NCBI GenBank assembly: GCA_900550415.1
Contig: URSO01000002.1
Span: 6,369 to 70,368 of the forward strand
DNA from: an uncultured Collinsella sp.
Lineage (GTDB): Bacteria > Actinomycetota > Coriobacteriia > Coriobacteriales > Coriobacteriaceae
Length of the DNA: 64,000 bases
Direction of reading: 5' to 3'
The translations under genes and the position numbers were made by a program. A model generated the notes under the pieces. The model was not told where the DNA came from. It made no database searches and was given only the letters and a program-made list of their open reading frames with translations. The stretch's first letter is position 1, and the number at the start of each line of letters is the position of its first letter. Shown here one piece after another: positions 28,079 to 35,868 of this stretch.

Positions 28079-30571
28079 ATGGCGGTGTCGCAACAACCAA
28101 GCGCTATCGAGGTGCGTGGCGCGCGTGTCCATAACCTTAAGGACATCGATATCGATATTCCGCTGGGAAAGCTGGTGGGTATTGCCGGCGTGTCGGGCTC
28201 GGGCAAGAGCTCGCTGGCGCTGGGTGTTTTGTATGCCGAGGGCTCGCGCCGTTACCTGGAGGCGCTCAGCACCTATACCCGCCGTCGGCTGACGCAGGCA
28301 GAGCACGCTCAGGTGGACGAGGTGCTGCACGTGCCGGCGGCACTCGCATTGCATCAGCGCCCCAGTGTACCGGGCGTGCGCTCGACTTTTGGCACCATGA
28401 CCGAGCTCAACAACAGTCTGCGTCTGCTCTTTAGCCGCTGCGCCCATCACGTGTGCCCGCATTGCGGGGCGCGTGTGGAGCCGAGCCTTAACGTGGCCGC
28501 GGGCCTGTCGCTCGCGTGCCCCGCATGCGGCCGCGAGTTCTATGCGCCGGGGGCCGAGGACCTTGCCTTTAACAGTGGCGGCGCGTGTCCTACCTGCGGA
28601 GGCACCGGCGTCATGCGCGAGGTGGACGAGGCGAGCCTGGTGCCCGACGAGTCAAAGACCATCAACGAGGGTGCGGTGCTTCCCTGGGGCACGCTGATGT
28701 GGGACCTGATGAAGCAGGTGGCCGGCGAGATGGGCGTGCGCACCGACGTGCCGTTTAGCCAGCTCACGCCTCAAGAGCGCGACATCGTGTTCCATGGCCC
28801 GGCAGTTAAGAAGCACATTCTCTACGTTCCCAAAAATGGCGAGGGCGCCACGCCGCTCGACTTTACCTATTACAACGCCGTCTATACCGTCGAGAATGCA
28901 CTCGCCAAGGTTAAGGACGATAAGGGGCTCAAGCGCGTTGCGCGCTTTTTGCGCGAGGGACCGTGCCGCGATTGCGGCGGCACGCGTCTTTCCGACGCCG
29001 CGCGCCAGCCCCAGGTGCGCGGTATCAATCTGGCGCAGGCGGCAGCCATGACGTTGGGCGAGGCGATTGAGTGGGTGCGCGGGGTGCCCGCATCCTTGCC
29101 GACCGAGATGCGGCCCATGGCCGGGGACATCTGCGATTCGTTTTTGAGTACGGCCCGCCGCCTGGTCGACCTGGGCCTCGATTACCTTTCGCTCGACCGC
29201 GCCGGTGCCACGCTGTCTACGGGTGAGCGCCAGCGCGTGCAGCTTGCCCGCGTGGTGCGCAACCGATCGACGGGTGTGCTGTATGTGCTGGACGAGCCTT
29301 CGATCGGCTTGCATCCTGCCAATGTCGACGGCCTGGTGGGCGTAATGCGCGATCTGGTGGATGACGGCAACACCGTGGTTGTTGTCGACCACGACACGCG
29401 CGTGCTGGCAGAAGCCGACTATCTGGTCGAGATGGGCCCCGTTGCGGGAGCAGGCGGCGGCCATGTAATCGCCGCCGGTACGGTAGACGAGGTCGAACAA
29501 TCGCAGGGCAGCCGCATCGCGCCGTTCTTGCGCTCGGACCCCAAGCGTCTGCGCCCGCAGGTGGCTGACGACGAAATGTTCGACCTAGGCCATATCCGCA
29601 TGGCGACCGATGCCATCCATACCGTCAAACCACTCGAAGTCGATATCCCGCGCGGCCGCCTTGTCGCGGTGACGGGTGTTTCGGGTTCGGGCAAGACGAC
29701 ACTGGTGCTCGAGACGCTCATCCCGGCGCTCAAGGCACAGGCGGCCGGCGAGCGCCTGCCAAGGCACGTGCGTTGGGTCGATGCCGAGGGCATCGCGCGC
29801 GCCAACCTGATTGACGCCACGCCCATCGGCGCCAACGTACGCTCGACGGTAGCGACCTATGCCGACATCCATGATGAGCTGCGCCGCGCCTTCGCCCGTA
29901 CGCCCGAGGCCAAGGCGGCAGGATATAAAGCGGGTGCCTTTAGCTACAACACTGGCGCTTTGCGTTGCCCCACGTGCGATGGCACGGGCTCGATATCACT
30001 TGACGTGCAGTTTTTGCCCGATGTCGAGATCGTCTGTCCTGCATGTCGCGGCTCGCGTTATGCAGACGCAGCCTCGCATATTCATCGCGAGGGCAAGGAC
30101 GGCAGTCTGCTCACGTTGCCGCAGCTCATGGACATGAGTGTGGACGAGGCCCTCGACGCCACGGTGGGACTCAAGAAAGTTCAGGCGCGCCTGCAGACCT
30201 TGCATGGCCTGGGTCTGGGCTACCTGACACTTGGCGAGCCCACGCCGGCGCTCTCGGGCGGCGAGGCGCAGCGACTTAAGCTTGCGAGCGAGATGGGCCG
30301 CGTGCAGGACGATGCCGTATTCGTGTTCGACGAGCCCACCATCGGCCTGCATCCGCTCGATGTTCAGGTACTGCTGAGCGTGTTTGACGGACTCGTTGCC
30401 AAGGGCGCCACGGTCATCGTGATCGAACACGACCTCGACCTTATCCGTAACGCCGATTACGTGATCGACATGGGCCCGGGCGGCGGTGACGCAGGCGGAC
30501 AAATCGTCTGCACCGGCACGCCGGATGACACTGCGGCCTGCTCCGCAAGCGTCACTGGCCGCTACCTCTAG
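28079..30571 (+). CDS. UvrA-like excinuclease ATPase, short form
   Basis: An 830-residue tandem ABC ATPase. Walker A motifs are GVSGSGKSSLAL (about residue 33) and GVSGSGKTTLVL (about 543). Zinc-binding CPHC...CPAC, CPTCGGTG and CPTCDGTG modules, signatures LSTGERQRV and LSGGEAQRLKLA and Walker B motifs VLDEPSIGLHP and VFDEPTIGLHP are all present. Canonical UvrA is about 940 residues, so this is a shorter class II/UvrA2-type paralogue, whose relatives are linked to DNA damage or drug tolerance. The start has AGGAAGGGGAG upstream. It is flanked by two related AAA ATPases. Confidence 0.9.
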   Translation: MAVSQQPSAIEVRGARVHNLKDIDIDIPLGKLVGIAGVSGSGKSSLALGVLYAEGSRRYLEALSTYTRRRLTQAEHAQVDEVLHVPAALALHQRPSVPGVRSTFGTMTELNNSLRLLFSRCAHHVCPHCGARVEPSLNVAAGLSLACPACGREFYAPGAEDLAFNSGGACPTCGGTGVMREVDEASLVPDESKTINEGAVLPWGTLMWDLMKQVAGEMGVRTDVPFSQLTPQERDIVFHGPAVKKHILYVPKNGEGATPLDFTYYNAVYTVENALAKVKDDKGLKRVARFLREGPCRDCGGTRLSDAARQPQVRGINLAQAAAMTLGEAIEWVRGVPASLPTEMRPMAGDICDSFLSTARRLVDLGLDYLSLDRAGATLSTGERQRVQLARVVRNRSTGVLYVLDEPSIGLHPANVDGLVGVMRDLVDDGNTVVVVDHDTRVLAEADYLVEMGPVAGAGGGHVIAAGTVDEVEQSQGSRIAPFLRSDPKRLRPQVADDEMFDLGHIRMATDAIHTVKPLEVDIPRGRLVAVTGVSGSGKTTLVLETLIPALKAQAAGERLPRHVRWVDAEGIARANLIDATPIGANVRSTVATYADIHDELRRAFARTPEAKAAGYKAGAFSYNTGALRCPTCDGTGSISLDVQFLPDVEIVCPACRGSRYADAASHIHREGKDGSLLTLPQLMDMSVDEALDATVGLKKVQARLQTLHGLGLGYLTLGEPTPALSGGEAQRLKLASEMGRVQDDAVFVFDEPTIGLHPLDVQVLLSVFDGLVAKGATVIVIEHDLDLIRNADYVIDMGPGGGDAGGQIVCTGTPDDTAACSASVTGRYL

Positions 30572-30575
30572 CAGA

Positions 30576-30606
30576 ATGTGACAAAGGGACAGTCCCTTTG
30601 TCACAT
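30576..30606. repeat. TGTGACAAAGGGAC palindrome, copy 3
   Basis: Perfect palindromic copy between the convergent uvrA-like gene (stop 4 bases before) and ATPase copy B (stop 7 bases after). Core GGGACAGTCCC. Confidence 0.92.
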
Positions 30607-30613
30607 CCGATGC

Positions 30614-31714
30614 CTATTTCACGCATTGAGCGGCGAGATAGTCGCGGAAGAACGGTAATTCAAAAGCGACGATTCCGCGCCCGCGTTCTCCAATGATGCC
30701 GGCGTCTATCATGCGGCGTCGGTAGCGGGAGACCTGTTGCGGCGAACGCTTAAGGCGCTCGACAAGGTCAGCGGTGGTGGACTCTTCTTCGTCATCGAGC
30801 ATGGCGATGAGAAATCGCTTGTCCTCCGCAGTGAGTTCCCGATAGGTCGCTGCGAGGATCCGGTCGTCCATTTCATCGCGTGCGATTTTGATTCCCTGGT
30901 CAAAGTCGCGAGATGATATTTCCCTCGAGTTGCTCGTGAGATCCCAGGCGCGGTAACCCACAAGCTGCAAAAGGAAAGGAAAGCCCGAAATCGAGCGAAC
31001 GGCCTTATCGATTCCCTCGGCATCCGCCAGACGGTCGTTTTCCTGGATCGTTCGGATCAAGGCCTCGCGTACATCGTAGTCGGCGATACGCCCCAGATGA
31101 TATTGCTGGGCGCGACGAAGGAACGAGACCGTCTTGTGGTTCAGCAACGTCGAGACGTTGTTGGGAAGTCCCGCCATGAGTAGAGCGACGCGTTTCCCAT
31201 CGGTCACAAAGTGCTGATACGTGGCTGCGAGCTGGATCATCTCGTCGAGCGTCGGGTCGACCTCATCAACCGTGACGAGTAGACCGGTGCCCGTTTCGTT
31301 GAGCTGGTCGATGATGTCGCTCATGCGATAACGCCAAGTCGAGGCATCGTGAACGCGATTGACCTCGATACTGCCGAGCGGCGCGATTCCGAGACCGGTG
31401 ACTTCGAAGTTGTTAGACGGGTTGATGAGATGGCCTGCAGCACGTTTCGCCCCGAGCTCGATTTCCTCAAGCATTCCCGAGAGCGCGGTCGTCTTTACCG
31501 CTATCCAGCCGTGGGATTCCGCCCTTGTTGCGAGCGACGACATGAGAGCGGTTTTACCGGTTCCACGCGCGCCTGAGAAGATCGAGGTCAATTCCGGGCG
31601 TCTACGCTGGCTCAAGAAGGCACGGTCCAAATCCCGAATAATCTGTTGTCTGCCGGCGAGATGGGCAGGAACCTCACCAAAACTGGGGGTAAACGGGTTC
31701 TCGAGATATTCCAC
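30614..31714 (-). CDS. AAA-type ATP-binding protein, copy B
   Basis: A 366-residue paralogue of the ATPase at 26919. N-terminal NPFTPSFGEVPAHLAGR, Walker A GARGTGKT (residues 48-55), Walker B LLVTVDEVD, sensor-like LLMAGLPNN, SFLRRAQQYHLG, FLLQLVGYRAW and a C-terminal winged helix (LVERLKRSPQQVSRYRRRM). ATPase folding and DNA binding are likely; the biological role is unknown. GTG start with AAAGGAG upstream. A dyad TTAACT-N12-AGTTAA lies in its promoter region (about 31740-31765). Confidence 0.82.
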   Translation of the reverse strand: MEYLENPFTPSFGEVPAHLAGRQQIIRDLDRAFLSQRRRPELTSIFSGARGTGKTALMSSLATRAESHGWIAVKTTALSGMLEEIELGAKRAAGHLINPSNNFEVTGLGIAPLGSIEVNRVHDASTWRYRMSDIIDQLNETGTGLLVTVDEVDPTLDEMIQLAATYQHFVTDGKRVALLMAGLPNNVSTLLNHKTVSFLRRAQQYHLGRIADYDVREALIRTIQENDRLADAEGIDKAVRSISGFPFLLQLVGYRAWDLTSNSREISSRDFDQGIKIARDEMDDRILAATYRELTAEDKRFLIAMLDDEEESTTADLVERLKRSPQQVSRYRRRMIDAGIIGERGRGIVAFELPFFRDYLAAQCVK

Positions 31715-31800
31715 AAGGCTCTCCTTTCACATCGGCGTTTAACTCCATTTTATTCTAGTTAATTCTGATTAAAAGCGACGGCTCGTTATTTGGTGCATCA

Positions 31801-31831
31801 ATGTGACAAAGGGACAGTTCCTTCGTCACAT
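31801..31831. repeat. TGTGACAAAGGGAC palindrome, copy 4
   Basis: Imperfect copy (one change in each of two arm positions) between ATPase copy B and trmL. On the minus strand the last trmL codons ATG TGA are the first six bases of the repeat. Confidence 0.9.
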
Positions 31832-32425
31832 TCCAGGAAAGCCTGTCTGGCGCAGGGCCTCGTATAGGACGATGGCGGCGCTGTTGGAGAGGTTGAGTGC
31901 GCTGATGCGGTAGTCGGCCGGGTCGATAAAGTTGCCGCAGATATCCTGCCGAAGGATGGCCTCGTGGCTGTCCTCGGTATGCCCCAGCGATTCCTCGTGG
32001 GCTTCCCATGTCTCGGCGTTGTCAAGCGAATCGCAATCGCGCAGCATCGGGATGCGCTCGCAGCGCTCGGACTCCGCGGCAAGCAGTGGCTCGGGGATGC
32101 CTGAGCTCTCGCTGCCAAAGACCAAGTAGTCGCCGTCGCGGTAGGTGCTTTGCGCATAGGTGCGGCGTGCCTTTTTGGTCAGCAGATGCAGGCGCTCGTC
32201 GGCGGGGGAGAGGCCGTTGCGCGCAAGGAAATCCTCCCAGCCGGCATAGGTCGTCACGTCCAAGTTTTGCCAGTAGCCCAGGCCGGCGCGACGCACTGTC
32301 TTGTCGTCGAGCGAAAACCCCAGCGGCTCCACCAGATGCAGGCGGGTACCGGTAACCACGCAAGTGCGGCCGATATTGCCCGTATTGGCCGGAATCTCGG
32401 GCGCATACAGCACAATGTTGAACAT
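31826..32425 (-). CDS. trmL: tRNA (cytidine/uridine-34-2'-O)-methyltransferase, TrmL type
   Basis: A 199-residue SPOUT methyltransferase that 2'-O-methylates the wobble base of certain tRNAs. N-terminal FNIVLYAPEIPANTGNIGRT, the central FGSESSGIPE and the C-terminal NLSNSAAIVLYEALRQ carry the knot and SAM-binding motifs. E. coli TrmL is about 157 residues; here about 40 extra residues are inserted before the last motif (around DSLDNAETWEAHEESLG to FIDPADY). AAGGAG precedes the ATG. The C-terminal Met and stop come from repeat copy 4. Confidence 0.9.
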   Translation of the reverse strand: MFNIVLYAPEIPANTGNIGRTCVVTGTRLHLVEPLGFSLDDKTVRRAGLGYWQNLDVTTYAGWEDFLARNGLSPADERLHLLTKKARRTYAQSTYRDGDYLVFGSESSGIPEPLLAAESERCERIPMLRDCDSLDNAETWEAHEESLGHTEDSHEAILRQDICGNFIDPADYRISALNLSNSAAIVLYEALRQTGFPGM

Positions 32426-32448
32426 GAATCTCCTTGGCTCAGAACGAA

Positions 32449-32481
32449 AAACCACCACGAAGGGCACCTTCGTGGTGGTTT
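32449..32481 (-). terminator. Terminator of the CobW-family gene
   Basis: AAACCACCACGAAGG (32449-32463) and CCTTCGTGGTGGTTT (32467-32481) are perfect 15-bp arms; on the minus strand the stem is followed by TTCG after a run of T. It sits upstream of trmL and downstream of the CobW gene. Confidence 0.88.
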
Positions 32482-32520
32482 GGCGGTTACGTAGGCGGAA
32501 AAATACTCGCTTGGATAAAC

Positions 32521-33651
32521 CTAGGCGCGGTGCCAGTCGGTCAGGCAGGCATCGAGGGAGGCGATGAGTGCATCCTTGTCCATGTGACGGCCGATGATGC
32601 ACAGGCTCGTCATGCGGTCGCCCGTCTCGTCGTCCCAAATCTGCATGATCTCGGGGTTCTCGTCGATAATCTTCTGCTTCTCGCTCTCGGGCGCAGAATC
32701 GACAAACAGACCGTTCTCCATCAGACGCATCTGGTGGCCGGCCTGCTCAAACATGTAGCACATGTCCGGATCGCCGGTCTGCCACAGCGGGCCCTTGACG
32801 CGAATGACCTCGTCGGGCCACTCCTGCTCTACAAAGTCGGTGAACTTCTGCAGGTCAAACGGCTTGCGGCGCGAGTACACAAAGGTCTCGATGTCGTACT
32901 CGAGCACCTCGGGGTCGTCGTGCTCCTCGGGATGCTCCATGGCCTCGATCCAGGCGGCGGAGTTGTAGGCGCGCATAAAGTCGAAGCGGTCGGTGTCGAG
33001 CAGCTCCTCCATGGGGACCTCGCCGTTTTGAGCCTCGACAATCACAGCGTCCTTCTGCAGGCTGCGCACGATGGCCTTGAGCTCGTCGATCTGCTCAGGG
33101 CTCACGGTATCGGTCTTGTTGAGGATCAGCGTGGAGCAAAACTCGATCTGCTGGATGAGCAGGCTTTCGATGTCGTCCTCGTCGATATCCTCGGCCAGCA
33201 GGTCGCGGCCACCGTTGAACTCGTCGTACATGCGGGCGCAGTCGACCACGGCCACGATGTTGTCGAGCGCGAGTTTGGGCTCGCCGCCCACCTTGGCCTC
33301 GTCGCAGAAGCTCGAGATGGTGTAGGCGATGGGGATAGGCTCGCAAATACCCGAGGCCTCGATGATGATGTAGTCGAACTTGCCCGAATCGGCGATGCCC
33401 TGCAGCTGGTTGGCCAGGTCGTCCGAAAGCGTGCAGCAGATGCAGCCGTTGGTGAGCGGGATGAGGTCGTCGGTCTCGGAAAGGCCGCCGTCGGCGATAA
33501 GGCTGGCGTCAACGTTGATCTCGCCGATATCGTTGACGATCACGGCGGCGCGGATGCCGCCGTCGTTAGCGAGGATGTGGTTGAGCAGCGTGGTCTTGCC
33601 GGCACCGAGGTATCCGGTAAGCATGATGATCTTCACGGGTTTGTTGGGCAT
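32521..33651 (-). CDS. CobW/YjiA-family GTP-binding protein (metal chaperone type)
   Basis: A 376-residue G3E GTPase. The P-loop GYLGAGKTT is at residues 13-21, the metal-binding CxCC motif is in NGCICCTLSD, NKTD is the base-recognition motif, and a CobW C-terminal domain follows (about 240-376). Members deliver zinc or cobalt to client enzymes or support metal homeostasis. An acidic stretch, LAEDIDEDDIESL, replaces the His-rich loop of some relatives. AAAGGAGGG precedes the ATG. No metal-responsive site was recognised. Confidence 0.92.
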   Translation of the reverse strand: MPNKPVKIIMLTGYLGAGKTTLLNHILANDGGIRAAVIVNDIGEINVDASLIADGGLSETDDLIPLTNGCICCTLSDDLANQLQGIADSGKFDYIIIEASGICEPIPIAYTISSFCDEAKVGGEPKLALDNIVAVVDCARMYDEFNGGRDLLAEDIDEDDIESLLIQQIEFCSTLILNKTDTVSPEQIDELKAIVRSLQKDAVIVEAQNGEVPMEELLDTDRFDFMRAYNSAAWIEAMEHPEEHDDPEVLEYDIETFVYSRRKPFDLQKFTDFVEQEWPDEVIRVKGPLWQTGDPDMCYMFEQAGHQMRLMENGLFVDSAPESEKQKIIDENPEIMQIWDDETGDRMTSLCIIGRHMDKDALIASLDACLTDWHRA

Positions 33652-33737
33652 GTGCCCTCCTTTGTTAGACATGGCTTACAGTTGAATCATATGCCAAACG
33701 CCTGCTCTTATACCCACGCGCTGGCAAATAACACAGG

Positions 33738-34079
33738 CTACTCCCAGGCTCCCCATACATCAGGGCAATAACCGACGGTGGCCTTTTTGCCGTTGCGCAC
33801 GATGGGCTCGGCCAGAACCTGCTGGTTCTCGAGCAGCTTGTCGAAGCGCTGGCTGGGGGTGAGGTGCTGGATGAGCGCGAGCGTCTCCTCGTCCTTGGCT
33901 TTGGGGTTGAGCAGCTTGTCGATGCCGCCGACCGCCTGCATCACGCTTGTGAGCTCGCCCTTGCTCATCTCCTTTTCCTTAAGGTCGATAAACTGCACCT
34001 TAATGCGGCGCTCCTTAAAATAACGCTGGGCCTTCTTGGTGTCGAAGGACTTTTTGGTACCGAAGATCTGCACGTTCAT
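33738..34079 (-). CDS. ArsC/Spx-family protein without the active-site cysteine
   Basis: A 113-residue protein of the thioredoxin-fold ArsC/Spx family: MNVQIFGTKKSFDTKKAQRY at the N-terminus, LTPSQRFDKLLENQ and a C-terminal VRNGKKATVGYCPD. In reductases of this family the position in GT.KC...KKA is a Cys; here it is Ser11. Arsenate reduction through that Cys is therefore not possible. A regulatory (Spx-like) or unknown role is more likely. The start is at 34079; a hairpin just upstream may hide the weak binding site GGCGG. Confidence 0.8.
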   Translation of the reverse strand: MNVQIFGTKKSFDTKKAQRYFKERRIKVQFIDLKEKEMSKGELTSVMQAVGGIDKLLNPKAKDEETLALIQHLTPSQRFDKLLENQQVLAEPIVRNGKKATVGYCPDVWGAWE

Positions 34080-34088
34080 GTATTTGTT

Positions 34089-34110
34089 CCGCCGTTCTAA
34101 CGAACGGCGG
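34089..34110. repeat. CCGCCGTTC hairpin, copy 1
   Basis: CCGCCGTTC (34089-34097) and GAACGGCGG (34102-34110) are perfect arms around TAAC, 9 bases upstream of the ArsC-family ATG on the minus strand. The same arms recur at 62507-62528. Confidence 0.75.
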
Positions 34111-34264
34111 TCACATCGACGCTGCAAAGCCATCTGATGGGCAATCTGCCTTTCAATCGTCGGGCGCGGGCAAAAACCCAGCGCCCTCCTCTTTCAAGGC
34201 ACCTTTCCTCATCAGCTGGCTTTTCGCTGACATTGATAGAGCATCGAGGTGACCACCGCTGGAC

Positions 34265-34888
34265 TTATCGAATAAAGTTGGTGCGCGCGCGATCGGCCTG
34301 GGGGGCTTCGATGCCGGCGGCCTTTCCCGCCTCGATGCAACGCAGCAGCCAGGCCATGTTTTTGCCGATATTGCGCATGGTGGCAAGGCCCTCGGCGTCT
34401 TGGGCGGCCTCGCCCGGCATGGCGCCAAAGACGTTGTTCCAGTAGGTGGACGCTACCACGGGCATCTGGTTGATGGTGAAGTACTTGTTGAGCACATCGA
34501 AGGTGGTCGACGTGCCGCCGCGACGGGCGACGGCGACTGCGGCGCCGGGTTTGTGCTCAAAGGCATGCCCGCCTGCATAGAATGCGCGGTCGAGTGCCGA
34601 GAGGATGCGTCCGCTGGGATGTGCGTAGTAGACGGGCGAGCCAAAGACAAAGCCGTCTGCCTGCTCGGCAGCGGCAATCAGCTCGTTGACCACATCGTCG
34701 TCAAAGGTGCAACGGCAATCGAGCTTGCCGCACTGGCCGCAACCAATGCAATCGCGAATGGGCTTGGCGCCCAGCTGAAACATCTCGGCCTCGATGCCTT
34801 CGGCGTTAAGCTGCTCGGCGACCTCGGCGAGTGCGCGGGCCGTGTTGCCGTTTGCCTTGGGGCTGCCATTGACCAAAAGAACCTTCAT
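34265..34888 (-). CDS. NADPH-dependent FMN reductase / flavodoxin-like protein
   Basis: A 207-residue flavodoxin-fold protein. The FMN phosphate-binding start KVLLVNGSPKANGNTARAL, the iron-sulfur-like Cys cluster CIGCGQCGKLDC (about residues 47-58) and the flavin-contact SPVYYAHPSGRI identify the iron-sulfur flavoprotein/NAD(P)H oxidoreductase family. It probably reduces quinones, azo compounds or other acceptors; the partner is unknown. Start at 34888 with AGAGGGAG upstream. Confidence 0.9.
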   Translation of the reverse strand: MKVLLVNGSPKANGNTARALAEVAEQLNAEGIEAEMFQLGAKPIRDCIGCGQCGKLDCRCTFDDDVVNELIAAAEQADGFVFGSPVYYAHPSGRILSALDRAFYAGGHAFEHKPGAAVAVARRGGTSTTFDVLNKYFTINQMPVVASTYWNNVFGAMPGEAAQDAEGLATMRNIGKNMAWLLRCIEAGKAAGIEAPQADRARTNFIR

Positions 34889-34994
34889 CACAAACTCCCT
34901 CTGCTGTCGGTGACTTCTGCAGAGGATTATCGCACGAGCGGGCAGATGGCGTGGGGCACGATGCCGGCCCCGAGGGCCCACGGCAGGCACGCTT

Positions 34995-35110
34995 ACCAGG
35001 TACGAGCGGGATACGGTCCAGAGGATGTTGGAGTGCGGGGCCTCGTGCGAGCAGATTGTAAGGGGTCTGGGCGGGTCGCCCTCGATGGCGAGCTTTGAGG
35101 CCTTGGAAGG
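34995..35110 (+). pseudogene. Possible IS30-type transposase remnant
   Basis: In one plus-strand frame this stretch reads TRYERDTVQRMLECGASCEQ and then IVRGLGGSPSMASFEALEG, which resembles the N-terminal helix-turn-helix of IS30-family transposases (LT..ER..I..ml..G.s...Ia..lgrSPST). There is no start codon, and the frame is lost after about 40 codons. No flanking inverted repeats were seen. The rest of the 34889-35222 gap holds no supported gene. Confidence 0.3.
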
Positions 35111-35222
35111 CGGGCTGCTGCGGCGGCTATGGTTTATACTAAGGCGGTTGCTATCGAGTAATTCATACTTGGTTTGATTCGATTGTGAACGCGTAACTAG
35201 GATGGAAAGCAAAGGAAACTCT

Positions 35223-35543
35223 ATGGAAACAGAGGATGCTGTTTGCTTGATGACTTCGATTGCCTTGATTGTCCTTTCAATCCAATACCGAAGAGGAAGA
35301 TGGCTCTGCTCAATTGCTGGATATGATGTCACAAAAAGGGAGAGCGAGATTGATATACGCCCTTACGCAAAGCTGATTTCTTCTGTGACGTTATGGATGG
35401 GGCTGCTGTTTTTCTTGTGGGCGGTAGAGGGCTGGGTACGCGATTGGAATACCAGCGTTTTTGAAGTTTTGGTTCTACTTCTGTTCAGCTTGGCCTCTTT
35501 GTCGTTCGTGCGGCTCGTTAGGTTTGTGTTTATGAGGCGATAG
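35223..35543 (+). CDS. DUF3784-like small membrane protein
   Basis: A 106-residue protein with an N-terminal hydrophobic segment (about 7-22), the sequence LCSIAGYDVTKRESEIDI, and two further membrane segments (about 48-65 and 75-98). The AGY...K....D pattern after the first segment recalls DUF3784, a small membrane family of unknown role. GC content is clearly lower than in its neighbours, which suggests recent acquisition. The ATG at 35223 has AAAGGAAA upstream; an earlier ATG at 35202 has none at a useful distance. Confidence 0.55.
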   Translation: METEDAVCLMTSIALIVLSIQYRRGRWLCSIAGYDVTKRESEIDIRPYAKLISSVTLWMGLLFFLWAVEGWVRDWNTSVFEVLVLLLFSLASLSFVRLVRFVFMRR

Positions 35544-35568
35544 CCAGCGGAAGTGGCTGGACGACAAA

Positions 35569-35868
35569 ATGGACCAATGCAGCCAATTGTCAATAGAATT
35601 TGATAGGCTTGGCTTAACAGATTTACTCGAGGGCATATCCGTGGCGGAGGATAGGTTCTATCTTGTTGAGCACTTATTTGCATCAGGCAAAGTAAACCAA
35701 GAGTATCGAAACGGTGCCCCCGGGCCCCGGGAGGGACTGAGGGGACGTTCGGCTAACTGCGGGTACGACCTATTTGCCCAATGTGTTCGGTTGAGATCGG
35801 AAATTAACCATCATGCGCCCCATAACGCTAGTCCAGCTTGGTGCCCGGTACCTGCGGCGCCTCTTTAA
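35569..35868 (+). pseudogene. Low-GC gene fragment, unknown
   Basis: An open frame of 99 codons. The first ~50 (MDQCSQLSIEFDRLGLTDLL to SGKVNQEYRNGA) look like a genuine AT-richer protein start. The rest crosses a GC-rich junction (CCCCCGGGCCCCGGG at about 35717) and overlaps the end of the GGDEF gene on the other strand. It is probably the 5' remnant of a gene cut at that junction. No family recognised. Confidence 0.3.

Noticed and set aside
33738..34079. Arsenate reductase call
   Set aside because: The catalytic Cys is replaced by Ser and no ars genes are nearby.
34153..34245. Short minus-strand peptide downstream of the flavodoxin-like gene (starts MSAKSQLMRKG)
   Set aside because: A 26-residue frame without a convincing binding site; it may be a gene fragment but cannot be supported.
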